64,000 nucleotides of DNA from Rhynchopus sp. YZ270_cl-10 (GCA_964035575.1 OZ037834.1:837598-901597), one strand, 5' to 3'. Shown: positions 46,746-57,700, counted from the first letter of the stretch. Notes: generated by a model not told the origin, from the sequence alone. Program-made: numbers and translations.

Positions 46746-47339
46746 TACGGACCAAGAGGACATTTATGCCCATTGTGGCGGGGGATGCGGCGTTCAACAC
46801 CAGGCCAAGTTGGCCAAAAGCCCAACTTTTGTACTGTCCAACCTCTGTACAATTACGGTATATTTCGTTGGCTGGTGGTCTGAAGAGTGATCTGACCATA
46901 TTCTCCAGGTATAACAAATGCCCAAATAATGCATTGGCGAAGGAATTTTGCACTTTTGACCATCACACATTACTTGTATTTTTACCGGTTTTTTAATGAG
47001 TACAACCTATGTCAGAGCACGCTGTCCCACAGATTTTAGAATTTGGGGGGGTCACGCAACAGGGATTACGCAGCTCCCCATACTTATCGCTAAATATGCC
47101 GTTTTCCCCGAAAAATTTTAGAATTCCACGCCCAATTTCTTTCTTTTTGGCAAAAAAAAATTTTTCGCGCTTCGCGCGAAAAAGGTCCTCAGAAGCTCAA
47201 TTCCGGAAACAAATACGGGGGGAGCGACGTTTTCCAACTCCTCCGCCATCAGCAGGAACACCTCCGTTTTCTCTTGAATCTGGGACGCTTGTTGCTGAGA
47301 AACAGGGCAACAGCGCGTTCAAGCATATTCCCCATCTTT
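46746..47339. other. Spacer
   Basis: No gene supported. CGCTTCGCGCGAAAA near 47167 is a small palindromic motif. Confidence 0.4.
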
Positions 47340-47470
47340 TCAGTGTTAAACTCGTGGCGAAGCCACGGTACGCAACATTTCTAAAAATTGCGCTTAAAAT
47401 TGCCTACTATGTCGCGGGAAGGGTGGGTTGAAAGCTCGCGCCGCAGTGCATCTTCCTTTTCCGGTAAAAT
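47340..47470 (-). repeat. Inverted copy of a segment of the 3662-4887 element
   Basis: GTGGCGAAGCCACGGTACGC then AACATTT and AATTGCGCTTAAAATTGC correspond in reverse complement to about 4085-4150. The element family therefore has at least two members here. Confidence 0.65.
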
Positions 47471-47566
47471 AGAAGAAAATTGTCTTCTAAAAATAGAATT
47501 CTGTGGGGGGTAGGTGAGAGGTGGGCGGAGCCCCCACTCCTCCACCCCAGCCTCAATCCAAAACCC

Positions 47567-47598
<32 letters not shown>

Positions 47599-47599
47599 A

Positions 47600-47690
47600 T
47601 TAATAATCTGTATTCTGTAACCTCTCTCTATTTTACGGCAGGTGTGACCGGTTGAGGTGATACTTCCGGACTGAGGAAGGGCATTCTTTT
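47600..47690 (-). repeat. Dispersed repeat (inverse of 58630-58715)
   Basis: CTGTAACCTCTCTCTATTTT, ACCGGTTGAGGTGATACTTC and GGAAGGGCATTCTTTTACTT mirror 58630-58715; a third copy follows the repeated unit near 60418-60495. Confidence 0.75.
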
Positions 47691-48179
47691 ACTTTTTTTT
47701 CTGTTTTTTTTGGTATTTTTTGAGCTGAGATTTTCAAAAAATACCAAAAATACCAGGGTCAACCGCTGTGATGCTCATTGTTTAGAACACAGGGCTATTT
47801 CTAAATATGGGGTCCGGAGTCCAAAATCCAATCCGGGACACAATTTTGGCAGATTTATTTTGGGCCAAAAACGTCTTTATTTACATTTTTGGGATTCGCC
47901 CGTGCAGTGGTGGGGTCAATCTCGAAAATTGGATTTTTTGACCACTTAAATTTTGAGAAATATGAGCCCGGTCACTTATACGTGGGCCCATTTTCGGCTA
48001 AAATTTTCCTCAAAATCCGGGTTTGTAAAATTGACCCTTCTGTGAAGGAAGGTTGTGGAAAAGGGTCCTTATTTGCATTTTTGGAAGCCGCCCGTGCAGT
48101 GGTGGGGTCAATTTGCAGAATTGGGCAAGTTCTTGCAAGACAACGGGTAATGTTTGTTAGCTCTAAGGAGGGAAGGGGA
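47691..48179. repeat. Two direct copies of a GCCCGTGCAGTGGTGGGGTC block
   Basis: GCCCGTGCAGTGGTGGGGTC lies at ~47897 and ~48090 (~192 bp apart), each preceded by TTTATTT/TTATTTGCATTTTTGG. A related inverse segment lies inside the MITE at 3149-3648. Confidence 0.65.
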
Positions 48180-48249
48180 GCGTTTGTAGCTCACACAGCA
48201 CCCCAAACCCTGGCCTCTCTGTCCACAGCACACAGCTCTTCCCCTGAGT

Positions 48250-48470
48250 TCCATTTGTGCCTCAACATGCTGAGCGCATCTTCAGTACGATGGGTGGATG
48301 AGCGAGAAGAGGCGCAACTGGCTAGTTGCACCAAAGCTGCACAAGCTTGTGGTCGTAGCACGCAGTTTGCGCGAGAGCAAGCCGCCACAAGAGAATGGTT
48401 GGTGGGATGAGGAGAAGCTGGTGCAGGAGGAGAAGGAGCGTGCGGGAGCTATATTGACTGCGACGCGACA
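48250..48470 (+). pseudogene. Remnant of a hAT-family transposase (C-terminal dimerisation region)
   Basis: One frame from ~48261 reads ERIFSTMGGWMSEKRRNWLV then APKLHKLVVVARSL, which matches the (E)RxFSxxGxxxxxKRxxLxPxxxxxLxxL signature at the end of hAT transposases. Upstream sequence is frame-disrupted and no ends were found. An old DNA-transposon fragment. Confidence 0.6.
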
Positions 48471-49344
48471 GCTGAGGACCCCAAGGTTGATGATGATGCT
48501 GAGCATCACGACTCTGACATCAGTGAAGGCTCTTGGGACTAAACGCATACAGTCTTGTCCGTACCCATTTCTCCCACACAAGTCACCACCCCCTTGTGAC
48601 TTGCCTGTAACAGTGGAAACGTTTCCCTCCCAGCCGCAAACCCGTTCAGTGTATCGTGAGCCACTGCAGTGACCCACTCACGCTCGACCCTGTCCCTCCT
48701 TGTAAACAGTTCGCCTTCTCCTACGTTGTGCTAAGGAAAACCAAAAAACATGCTCAAAAATGATGGGCACGGGGGTCAGACTCCACTTCTGACCACTTAA
48801 AATTAGGTCATACACGTGTTATACCCCAAACTGACCAAGAAATTTTCCCAGTGTTCGATGGTGATCGAATTAAATCGGTGGTAAAAAGTGAAAAATGGGG
48901 CATGCCAGGCCCACGTCAATCAGCCTAAAAATGTTGCAACTTTAAACGCGCGTCTCTCCCGTACACCAATATACACTTTTTAACACACACAGTACAGCAA
49001 GGGAAAACCAAGGGATTTTACCCTGTGTTCTCCTTGTTACGGCTGCACTAACCTAATCATCAAAACTGCTCGATTTTGGCTTTATCTAAAAGATCGACAT
49101 CAATTCTTACGAAATATAATTTATTTTACGATTTTGAGTAGAATTCTGTTTGCAGGGCGAAGTCACGAGGCAGGGGGTGATTTTGGGGGTGAGCGCCAAA
49201 AAAAGTCCTTTTCCTAGGGTTGACCCACCTCCCTCCAGCATCCAACGATATGACATTTTCACGAAAGTTGTCGATTCTTGCCTTATTATTGTCACACAGA
49301 AAAAAAATGTTTTTACGAAAAAAATTCAGTGTAACTCACTGGCA
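48471..49344. other. Spacer
   Basis: No gene; a CGAATTAAATCG-type and other short palindromes only. Confidence 0.4.
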
Positions 49345-49671
49345 TCTGGCTCCAACATCCCTGCACCGAGGACCTATTATTATTCTTACTTTCATTGGGC
49401 GTACCTCACCTTCACCAGCGAAACTGCTCGCGAAGGTGGAGGTTTTGCCTTGCGCTACGACTGCCTGTCCACTCCGGTCACTCCGTTCGTAATGTCACCT
49501 CCGCGTGACGGAGTTCCTGTTAGCTACATTGTGACCATAGTTGTAAGTTTTGTGTTCGGTCTTGGGGTTGTGGTGGCTGCATGTGTGTTCATTGCGTCAA
49601 GGTGTCACGCAGAACGCAAGAGTCCCGACCAAGACTGCGAGCTCGGTACCACCATGAGCTCCATTATGTGA
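49345..49671 (+). pseudogene. 5'-truncated duplicate of the small CUB membrane protein gene
   Basis: From GGCTCCAACATCCCTGCACC onward this matches the small CUB gene from about 44114: end of the CUB module (FALRYDC), Pro-rich linker, transmembrane helix, and a tail (IASRCHAERKSPDQDCELG) to TGA at 49669-49671. The signal peptide and first ~180 residues are missing. The preceding sequence is unrelated, though the frame happens to stay open for 65 codons upstream. Because its tail is intact while the other copy's is not, it shows the original C-terminus. Confidence 0.75.
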
Positions 49672-50390
49672 ACACACACTTTATGTGCTATATTTCCGAA
49701 CGCTTGCGACACGCCGCATCTGATACTAACCACACAAAGACACGCCGATGTGTCCAGTGCCCCGTCATTTCTGCATTTTATTTTACCATTTCAAAGATGT
49801 GAATGCAAAGTAATATTGATGTTTTTTTCAACCTTTCTTTTCTTTGTTAACTCGTATATTTTCTGACCTCCAGTTTCATCTGACCACCTTCACATCACCA
49901 ACACGTCCCGAAGCAGTGTTGGTGGCCAAACAAATCTAAGTGGTGCGCCATTGCGGCTGTGTTTGGTTTACCTCAAGCCTGCATTTCCGTATTATGGTCG
50001 TGTCCCCCTATTCATGTTAGATTTTATCTGTCATGACTTTTTGCTAGATTTTTCAAGATGTGTGTGTGCACGACAGAGGCACATTCATCTTTACATATTT
50101 TCTTTTGTCACGAGAGGGCTTTGTATTTCAAGTCAACTTTTGTTTGTTCAGCATTGTACCCAATCGACACTTGCCTATCGAGGTAGATTTGTGACACACA
50201 CAATCGTCGCCCGAAGGCATTGTGTTTAAATTTTTGTTGTTTTGCTGTTCTCTCTTTGTGTGCATCCTGTTTTCACAAAAAGAGAACACATTTATTGCTT
50301 TTTTTGCAACTCCAAAACCAACCTTTGGTTTTTGAAATAATGTTTTCCAACTGGCCACCAAATGTTTTTCACAACGAGAAACATGAGATT
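49345..50390 (+). repeat. Segmental duplication, copy 2
   Basis: Collinear with 44112-45246, including the downstream GTGCACGACAGAGGCACATT and GTCACGAGAGGGCTTTGTAT modules. It lacks the MITE present in copy 1. Confidence 0.85.
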
Positions 50391-50404
50391 TTAATTTTTT
50401 TTTT

Positions 50405-50560
50405 CAAGGAGGAAAAAAAAAAGTACATTCATTTCGAGCCACAATACAGTCGGGAATCACTGTGTGTCCTTCTCCTCCTTCTCCTCCTTTCCCTTCTCCT
50501 TCAGATGTGTCCGTCGTTTCAGGGACAACACGCTGTCCCTCTACATTGCTACAGGTTTAC
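50405..50560 (+). repeat. 5' leader block of the ATPase gene, duplicated at 63343-63495
   Basis: AAGTACATTCATTTCGAGCC, CAGTCGGGAATCACTGTGTG, a long TCCTCCTT pyrimidine tract ending in CAG, then TCCGTCGTTTC and AACACGCTGTCCCT. The same series occurs at 63343-63495. The pyrimidine tract plus AG could act as a 3' splice or trans-splice acceptor for the ATPase gene. Confidence 0.7.
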
Positions 50561-50593
50561 AAGCAACAACACACCAACAGGAAAACAACACAA

Positions 50594-52050
50594 ATGCCAA
50601 AATACAACAAGATGTGGAAGGCACTCCGAATGTGCAGTACAAACGCATCCAGCACATCGAATGTGGCCGAAACTGTTAATATGTTTGGTTTTGCTGCCAA
50701 CAGGGTTACTGCATTTGTCGGTTTCATCGTATCGGCGGGTGGAGCGTACGCGGTCTACACACGAAGTCAACACCACCTCGACCGGACGCTGCGGACGATT
50801 GTAATGGAAGAATACGTGCCCGAAGTTGCACCAACTGAATACATTACGAGAATACAAGAAAAGGAACTGAAGGAGAAGTTGGAGAAGAACATTGCCGGAA
50901 AGGGAAAGTTCTTCATGTTGATGGGTGAGAGCGGCTCAGGCAAAACCACGATGATGCAACACATACTCACAGACTACGAGAAAGGTGTGATCTTCGTCAA
51001 GATCAATACAACTGACTTGCTCAAGGCGGGTAACGGAGAGACAGGGGAGGTGCTTAAAGCGGCTGTGCTCGACAAATTCAAAGGGTGTGCGAATCACCCC
51101 CGTAGACATCCTTCCTTTACGGACTTCATCAGACACGCGAACCAAGGTCCGGTTGAAGGAGGTCAAGAAGCCTGGGGGGAAGGAGAAGGATCACCCGCTG
51201 ATTCTCTACATCACTCTGGACAGCAAGGATGATAAGCTCTCTTACCAGCTGATGACGGATATTGCCAAGTCATTCGGTGTCTTGGCCAGCGATCTTTCAT
51301 CTGAGAACTGTTGCAGGACAATCCTCGAATTCCCCAAAACAGAAATCTCGGACAAGATCATAGACCTCCGTGGTGGCTGGGACAGTTTCCAAGTAGATGC
51401 AATGACAGAGGACGAGTTTAAGAAAATTGGGAAACAGGTGTTGGACGTGAAGGATCCTCAGCTCCTTGTTGAGGAGCTTCTCTCATACTATCGCAACTGG
51501 TTGGGGGGGGCACACAAAGAATTTATCGGCGTTAGCTTCTCTTGCAACAACGAATACAAGTATGAACAGTTGCCTTTGTTACCTTTTTTGTACAATTGCT
51601 ATTCACCACACATCTCATCGCAGTTGAGTCTGCCACCCCCGAAACAAGGAAGAAGATTTTGACGGAGCTGAAGGCGGGTATGTTGTTGTTGGGGTGGGTA
51701 GTTTGTCAATTATGAGACACATGTATTGCACAGGGATCGACACGGAGTTCGAGGCTTCTGTAAAACAACTTGGCAGAGAACACCCTAAAGCAATCAAGCT
51801 GTTGACAGCAATCGCTGCGACTGGAGTCAAAGGTTTGTATACTGATGACCTGCACGAAAGCGACATCATGAGCGAGTTGATTAATCGCGACTCAAGCTCG
51901 ACCCTGCTCCGCAAAGTAGATAAGAACAAAGTGAGGATATACCGCTACTCTCACGCGCTTTTCCTGCATGGTATGAAGGAGCCAAATGACAAAGTGCAGA
52001 ATACCGACGACGTGAAGAAGAAGTTCGGGATGAACGCCAAATCTGCTTGA
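50594..52050 (+). CDS. Membrane-anchored P-loop ATPase, reading frame interrupted
   Basis: ATG 50594 opens MPKYNKMWKALRMCSTNASS, a likely mitochondrial presequence, followed by one hydrophobic helix (VTAFVGFIVSAGGAYAVYT). The Walker A is MLMGESGSGKTTMMQH (~residue 115); a hydrophobic strand LILYITLDS is a candidate Walker B. The frame shifts by one base near 51080-51087; downstream (…VRITPVDILPL … SYQLMTDIAKSFGVL … LLSYYRNWLGG) it is clearly the same protein. Two short introns are likely: 51560-51648 (GTATGA; acceptor uncertain) and 51678-51733 (GTATGT…TTGCACAG), leading to GIDTEFEASVKQLGREHPK and the stop at 52048-52050. The shift could be a pseudogene lesion, an assembly error or a missed mini-intron. 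P-loop ATPases of this type are typically single-pass mitochondrial proteins of unknown role. Confidence 0.55.
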
Positions 52051-52321
52051 TTGATGATTTGGGTGTGTGGTAAGAATTGTGAATATATTTAAAGAGAAAA
52101 GTTCGATTTCGGCCTCGAAAATACCCGTGACACCGATTTGTCACGGTACTTTGTCACGGAATTTTTTTGAAAGATTCGATTTCGTGACAAAAAAAAATCG
52201 ATTTCGTGACAAGCCGATTTTTTCATTGACACACAAAATTCAATTTAGTGACAAATGACTTTTTTCATTGACAAAAAAAAATTCGATTTCGTGACAAATC
52301 CATTTTTTTCTCATATGAAAA

Positions 52322-52632
52322 AAAGTACTCTGAGAGATTCGTTAAGGATTCGTATGACATAATATTAACTTTTTGTCAGCGGTGTGGCAAAAAGTGAAAT
52401 TGTGTTTTTAGCCTAAAAATGGGTGGGGGAGATGTAAAAAGTACTTTTATTTTTACTTTTTGTCACACTTGATCTGCCTTTGTTTTTGGTGGGATTTTGG
52501 CTTGGTGTGGCAAAATGTTGTGGTCTTCATGCCCAGGTCATATCCTGCTACATATTTCTCGGCATTGTGTTGGGAGTTGTGTTCAATATAATTTATGCCT
52601 TACGAATACTTATCGATCTCTCAGAGTACTTT
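52322..52632. mobile_element. Nested inverted-repeat insert
   Basis: AGTACTCTGAGAGATTCG near the left end and CGATCTCTCAGAGTACT near the right end form ~45-bp diverged inverted repeats that continue into ATTCGTA and CATAA. It lies directly inside the left arm of the larger element. Confidence 0.65.
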
Positions 52633-52669
52633 TTTTTATATAGAGAAAAAATTATATATTGAGTAAAAA

Positions 52670-52862
52670 GCGGACGTGTCACACTCGTGTGGTTCTCACA
52701 AATCAGTTGGTTTTTTGTATCACTCGCTTCGCTCGTGATACAAAATTCTATGTCACACTCGCTTCGCTCGTGAGACAACATAAATTACGTCACTCGCTTC
52801 GCTCGTGACGTAAAAGAACCAACTGATTTGTGAGAACCACACTCGTGTGACAAAAAGTCCAC
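52670..52862. repeat. Cruciform with three internal hairpins
   Basis: GTCACACTCGTGTGGTTCTC-ACAAATCAGTTGGTT pairs with the complement at 52825-52860. Inside are three hairpins in a row, each centred on CACTCGCTTCGCTCGTG with different closing bases (TATCAC…GTGATA, GTCACAC…GTGAGAC, ACGTCAC…GTGACGT). The fold is clover-like. Confidence 0.85.
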
Positions 52863-53379
52863 TTTTTTTCACCTCAATAAATAGCTATTTCATTGACAAA
52901 AAAATGTCATTGAAAAAAATGGAATTTGTCAAGGAAAAAGTCGTGACAGCCAACCCGCCAGTCACTGAAAAGTGACCAGACAGCCACTTGACAAACACAA
53001 AAGAGGCCATTCTTGAGCTGTCTAGAAACCGAAGGGCAGAGACTGAAGACACAAGGTATGATAACTTTATGATTATGCAAGACTTAGTATATCGCGAACA
53101 CGGTCAGGCTTGCACGCCTCTGGCCAGAGGCCAGCCCCACTAAATGATATGCAGCAGACACTCATTGCAGATTTCATTTTCATTCGGTAAAAAATTAATG
53201 GGTGCGCACGTTTCTATACCTAATACCCCAACCCTCACCCATACATTCCATTACACACACCAAAACAGATCGAATCCACCAGCGCATGCGACGGAAGCAG
53301 ATTCAGATTGTGGTTTGATAAGCAGAGTTCGGTTATTATGGTGGTGGAAAGGGGGGTGGGAACACTTTGTCAGTCACTG

Positions 53380-54120
53380 CTATAGCCATTAACCAGGGAG
53401 CATAGCTAGTGCAAGAAATTCGACTTTGGAAACCTTCCGGAAAGTCTGTCCTCTGCTTCCGGAGGACTAGACACAAGAAAATATTGTTTGTTCCCCCAGA
53501 AAACCAGTGCACAATTCACACTCCTTGTGGGTGGTCTTGTTGCCTTTTCGTCATAGTAATTTTGGCCCAGGCATGTTCTTGAAGCATGACAATTTAGTGT
53601 GTATGGGGCAGGGTGTTGTTTTGTTCTGAATTCTCTTTGTTATAACATCTAAGTCAATCGCGGGTGGTGGTTTGTGTAGCGTGAGGCACTCTTTTTAACA
53701 AACTTCCTGCAGTTGCTATGCACTGTTATTTCTTCGGATTTATCATCATACAGCGTAACATAGTGGATTCGCCTGGTCGACACAACCTTTGATAGATATG
53801 GGATAACCAACCCCCTTCGACCCCTCGTGGGTTCACTGAACAAGCCCTAGTGGTAGTTAAACGCGATTGACATTTACATTCCTAGAGATGAAAGAACAAG
53901 ATAACACTTCTGTACCCGCGCATCAAAATTGTGGAAAACTTTGCACCCCAAACACCCTCAACAACGCCCGCCAAAAGGCGCCCCTTGTTGCTGGGAGTTG
54001 GTTCTCATGTTTGATACACTGCACAGCAGGCATTCCTCCTGAGTCCAACGCATGTTTGGCCTGTCTGCGGCGTTGTACTTAAGGTGCACGAAGACAGGGT
54101 CTGGTGGTAAATTTTGCGTA
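53380..54120 (-). repeat. Inverted, diverged copy of the 1.4-kb repeated unit
   Basis: On the minus strand CCTGTCTTCG … GACAGGCCAAACA … AACATGAGAACCAACTCCCA and, further on, CATGCTTCAAGAACATGCC and GTCCTCCGGAAGCAGAGGAC follow the same order as 55262-56045. Confidence 0.75.
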
Positions 54121-54949
54121 GTACTGCGACGTGGTACTACGTGGGTCTGGGAACCTGGTACCTGGGTACAGGATATTTGTTGTAAAGACATCTTCCACCA
54201 TGCATTGAGGAGGGTAAGACAGTGTTCGCAGTTTCTACCTGATAGCATTACACATTTAACTTCTCCACGGGGGTCTTGGGCCGTTCATTCGGTTATACCT
54301 TGACTACCGGAAGATATTCTTGAGGCCTTTTTGGTCTCTAGAATATCCGGTCTTCCCGAACGGAGGCACACTTTGTGTGTTACTACGACCTGGCAATTTC
54401 CAGCAGTAGGTTAAGTAATCTTTCTTGTAAATTGTTGGATCATTATCTCCTCAGTGCATGCATGCCCCACGTGACTGGACACTTTTGTGTTTGTCATGTG
54501 GAGCTGTGGTTGCTCTTTCACGACTTTTATCCTTGTGTCCAGTGTACCCAGTACCCAGTGCCCTGTCACGACTTTTTCCTTGACAAAAAGTTCGGTTTCC
54601 TTGACAAAATCCATTTTTTCATTGACATTTTTTTGTCACTGAATTTTTGGATTTGTCACGAAATCGAATTTTTTTTGTCAATGAAAAAATTGGTTTGTCA
54701 CGAAATCGAATTTTGTGTGTCAATGAAAAAATTGGTTTGTCACGAAATCGATTTTTTTTTGTCACGAAATCGAATCTTTCAAAAAAATTCCGTGACAAAG
54801 TACCGTGACAAATCGGTGTCACGGTAATTTTCGAGGCCGAAATCGAACTTTTCTCATATTTAAACTTTTGTGAGTATTTTTTATTTTTAGTTTATTGTGG
54901 AGGTACCCTAACTGTTCGGTCCAATTCGGTGTAATTCCACGGATGCTGC

Positions 54950-55110
54950 CAGATCTGGCCAGATCTCCAGATCTGGGCCGCCCAGATCTGGCCAGATCTG
55001 GAAAAATTTTTTTTTTTTTTTGAAAAAAAAATTTTCCCAGACGTCCCAGATCTGGCCAGATCTGGCCAGATCTGGCCAAATCTGGGAGATCTGGGACGTC
55101 TGGGAAAATT
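54950..55110. repeat. CCAGATCTGG tandem array 1
   Basis: GGCCAGATCT decamers in direct array, interrupted by a T15/A8 stretch. Every unit is a perfect palindrome with a central GATC. Confidence 0.9.
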
Positions 55111-55126
55111 TTTTTTTCCAGGTACC

Positions 55127-56485
55127 CCAATGACATAACGAAGTATCGCTTGAAGTACCGTTCAATATACGTTGCTCGTGTGTGCAAGTTACGAAGTAGG
55201 ACACACAAGGTATATCAAACGATAAATCAATCAGATAAACGTTACATCATCGGAAAATTGTTGGCACCGCCGCCCTGTCTTCGTATTTATTACGTCGACA
55301 GGCCAAACAGCGTTGGGCTCAGAAGAAGCAGTGCAAAACACTGGGGATCAACATGAGAACCAACTCCCAACAACACAGGCTACCGAAGTAGCAGGTGGGG
55401 TGTTGCGGGTGTTTGGGGTGAAAGAAAATCGATTTTGGTAAGTTCCAGCAGAAAATTCTTAAGTTTGCACAATTGAGAAGGGTGTTACCACTGCCTAATA
55501 TTATTCGTACATGTGAACCGGTAAGGTCGAGAAGGGTGGACACGGCATACAAGTACAAGTACAAGTAAGACGTACCTTCTACAAAGGCTGAATTCGCAAT
55601 TCTTAAGGGATTGAATTCAGCCCCCACGTGGTGTTTTTGAGAAAATCATTCCATGGTATACAGCTAATGGTTCCCGAAGAATGATTCGCCCCTCCTCGTT
55701 CATGCAAACTTAAGAAAATTCTGAAGTAACTACAACCTGGCGTGCGGGTACAGATGCATTGCTTTGTTCTTTCCTCAAAGTCATGTGTGATCTCTCGGGT
55801 CTGTACTAAAGTCAGTGTTTAGATAAGCATCCACTTGACTCGTTCTAACAACCGTTGAAATCTAGAACAAAACAATACACTGCCCCTTCTCACACCAAGC
55901 CGCCATGCTTCAAGAGCATGCCCTGGGCAAAAATTACTCTGACAAAAATTGGTTTTCTGGGGGAACGCAATATTTTCTTGTGCCTAGTCCTCCGCAAGCA
56001 GAGGACAGACTTTCCGGATCCCGAAGTCGAATTTCTTGCACTAGCTATGCTCCCTGGATTAAATGGCTATAGCAGTGACTGACTAAGAGTTTCATAATAA
56101 TTAGGGTGGTCTATGGGGTGGGTTAATGGAAAAGTTGGTATATAAACCCGACTTTTACGATCGCCACCTGGTTTTCAAATAATTGCACCAGCTCTTCCAT
56201 CGGCACTGCTTCGCTGTCACGATGAAGGGTCGTCGGTTCGGGTACCTGTTAAGAGAAATTGAATGTAAAAGTAGAGACTACAACAAAAAAACAAACAAAC
56301 AAACAAGAAGCCGCCCCGTACCCCTTAAACGTAAAAGTGACATTTTTGTTGACAAAAAAAAAAATAGCTAAAAAATAGCGGACATGTCGAAAAGGGAGAA
56401 AACCGGGGGGTTAAAAACATACCTTGCACTCGGCCCACTCTCCAGGTACAAAGAACATCACTGCACGACAAACCCACTACTACGA
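55127..56485 (+). repeat. 1.4-kb repeated unit, copy 1
   Basis: Begins AATGACATAACGAAGTATCG right after a C-rich tract and ends near ACATCACTGCACGACAAACC. It is collinear with 59202-60685. A frame-broken stretch (VFVHLKYNAADRP then a CxxC…NMRTNS pattern, best seen in the inverted copy) hints at the Cys-rich end of a piggyBac-like transposase, but this is weak. Probably a decayed DNA transposon. Confidence 0.75.
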
Positions 56486-56999
56486 TAGAAAATAACTATT
56501 TTTTACCGAACAGAAAGGTCGTTTTATTGATGAGTGTTTTCTGAGTGCACACTCAGTGGGGACAAAATGCAACACTTACCGAAAAAATTCTCCAATCGGA
56601 CAAAAACCTTTCTAAACACCCAAAAAAAACACCTCAGTCCACATCCGCTGGGGTCGCGAGATGGAAATATATGGTTTTACAGCTTTTGGGGGGTCTAGCG
56701 TGGGTCCCAGATGCATTTTGCAACGGGTCTGTGTGTGTGTGTGTGTGTGCCTCAACCGCTTCACAGTACCCTTTTTTGTAACTGAAAACGACGCATCCTG
56801 TACCTAAGTGCACTGAAGCCTTGCTTGCGTCCTCCTTCGTGGTTTTGGGCGTTCGCATGCGAGAATCATTATCGCATTCGCACATGTAATTCTCGCATCA
56901 CGGAGAGGATTTTAGCGTTACGTGACCACAAAAAAAGTGCACAAAATTAGTTTGGTCAAAAATCACCTTGCACTTGTGAAGGCATTGCTAAGGAAATGT
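56486..56999. other. Spacer
   Basis: No gene. A (TG)9 tract at about 56730. Confidence 0.4.
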
Positions 57000-57700
57000 G
57001 AAATATGCGTGTTTTGGTACACAAAAGTGCGTTTTGGGTGGTTCTGAAGGGTCAAAACACCAAAAAAATGCGTTTTTTTGCATTTTTGGTCACCCAAGGA
57101 CCCACTATTTTGGTTGATATTTTTTTTTTCCCTTTGCGAAAAAGTACCCAAAAAGCACGGCTATAAAAACGCTAAGGAAAAATCGATATTCATTTTTTGG
57201 GCAGAGAAGTGCGTTTTAGGCGCCCACAGATGGTCAAAACATCAAAATTTTTGTGTTTTTGGCATCTTTGGACACCCAAGGACCCACTATCAGGGGTGAA
57301 TTTTTTTTGCCTGAGATTTGCCTTTGCCAAAAATCGAAAAAAAAAATTATGAAGGAAATTGCTAAGAAAAAGTCGAAATTGTGGGCCCCTGTAGTGCATA
57401 TGGCGGTACCCAGATCGTCAAAACACCCGACTCTTGCGTTTTTTTGCACTTTTTGGTGCACAAAAACCCTACTCAGGGGTCAAAATTTTCCCGGGAAAAA
57501 AAAATTTTTTTTCGAGATTTTTCAAAAATCGACTTGTCTTTGGTAAAAACCACGAAATTTCGGGTGCGCGAAACCACGTTTTAGACCCCCACAGATGCTC
57601 AAAAGTGTCAAATTTTGCTTTTAACGGCCTCAAATCGTCGAAATTAGCCCTATATAGGGGCGAAAAAAAAAAATTCGAGAGTCCCTTTCCCTGGGAGACA
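57000..57700. repeat. Degenerate ~182-bp satellite, four monomers
   Basis: The core (G/C)TCAAAAC, usually preceded by CACAGATG or AAGG, recurs at 57051, 57233, 57417 and 57599, i.e. every 182-184 bp. CACCCAAGGACCCACTAT recurs at the same spacing in the first two units. Monomers are diverged. Single or partial monomers occur at 45490-45900, 58240-58500, about 60780-60960, 61030-61400, 61745-61870 and 62130. Confidence 0.8.

Larger units (their letters stand above)
52093..54854. mobile_element. 2.8-kb element with ~225-255-bp terminal inverted repeats
   Basis: The left arm (about 52093-52315) starts GAGAAAAGTTCGATTTCGGC and is mirrored by the right arm (about 54600-54854). Both arms are made of GATTTCGTGACAAA and TTTTTCATTGACA subrepeats. 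No transposase frame survives. The interior holds a nested inverted-repeat insert (52322-52632), a large cruciform (52670-52860) and an inverted copy of the 1.4-kb repeated unit (53380-54120). Class unknown; likely a non-autonomous DNA transposon that has collected other elements. Confidence 0.75.
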
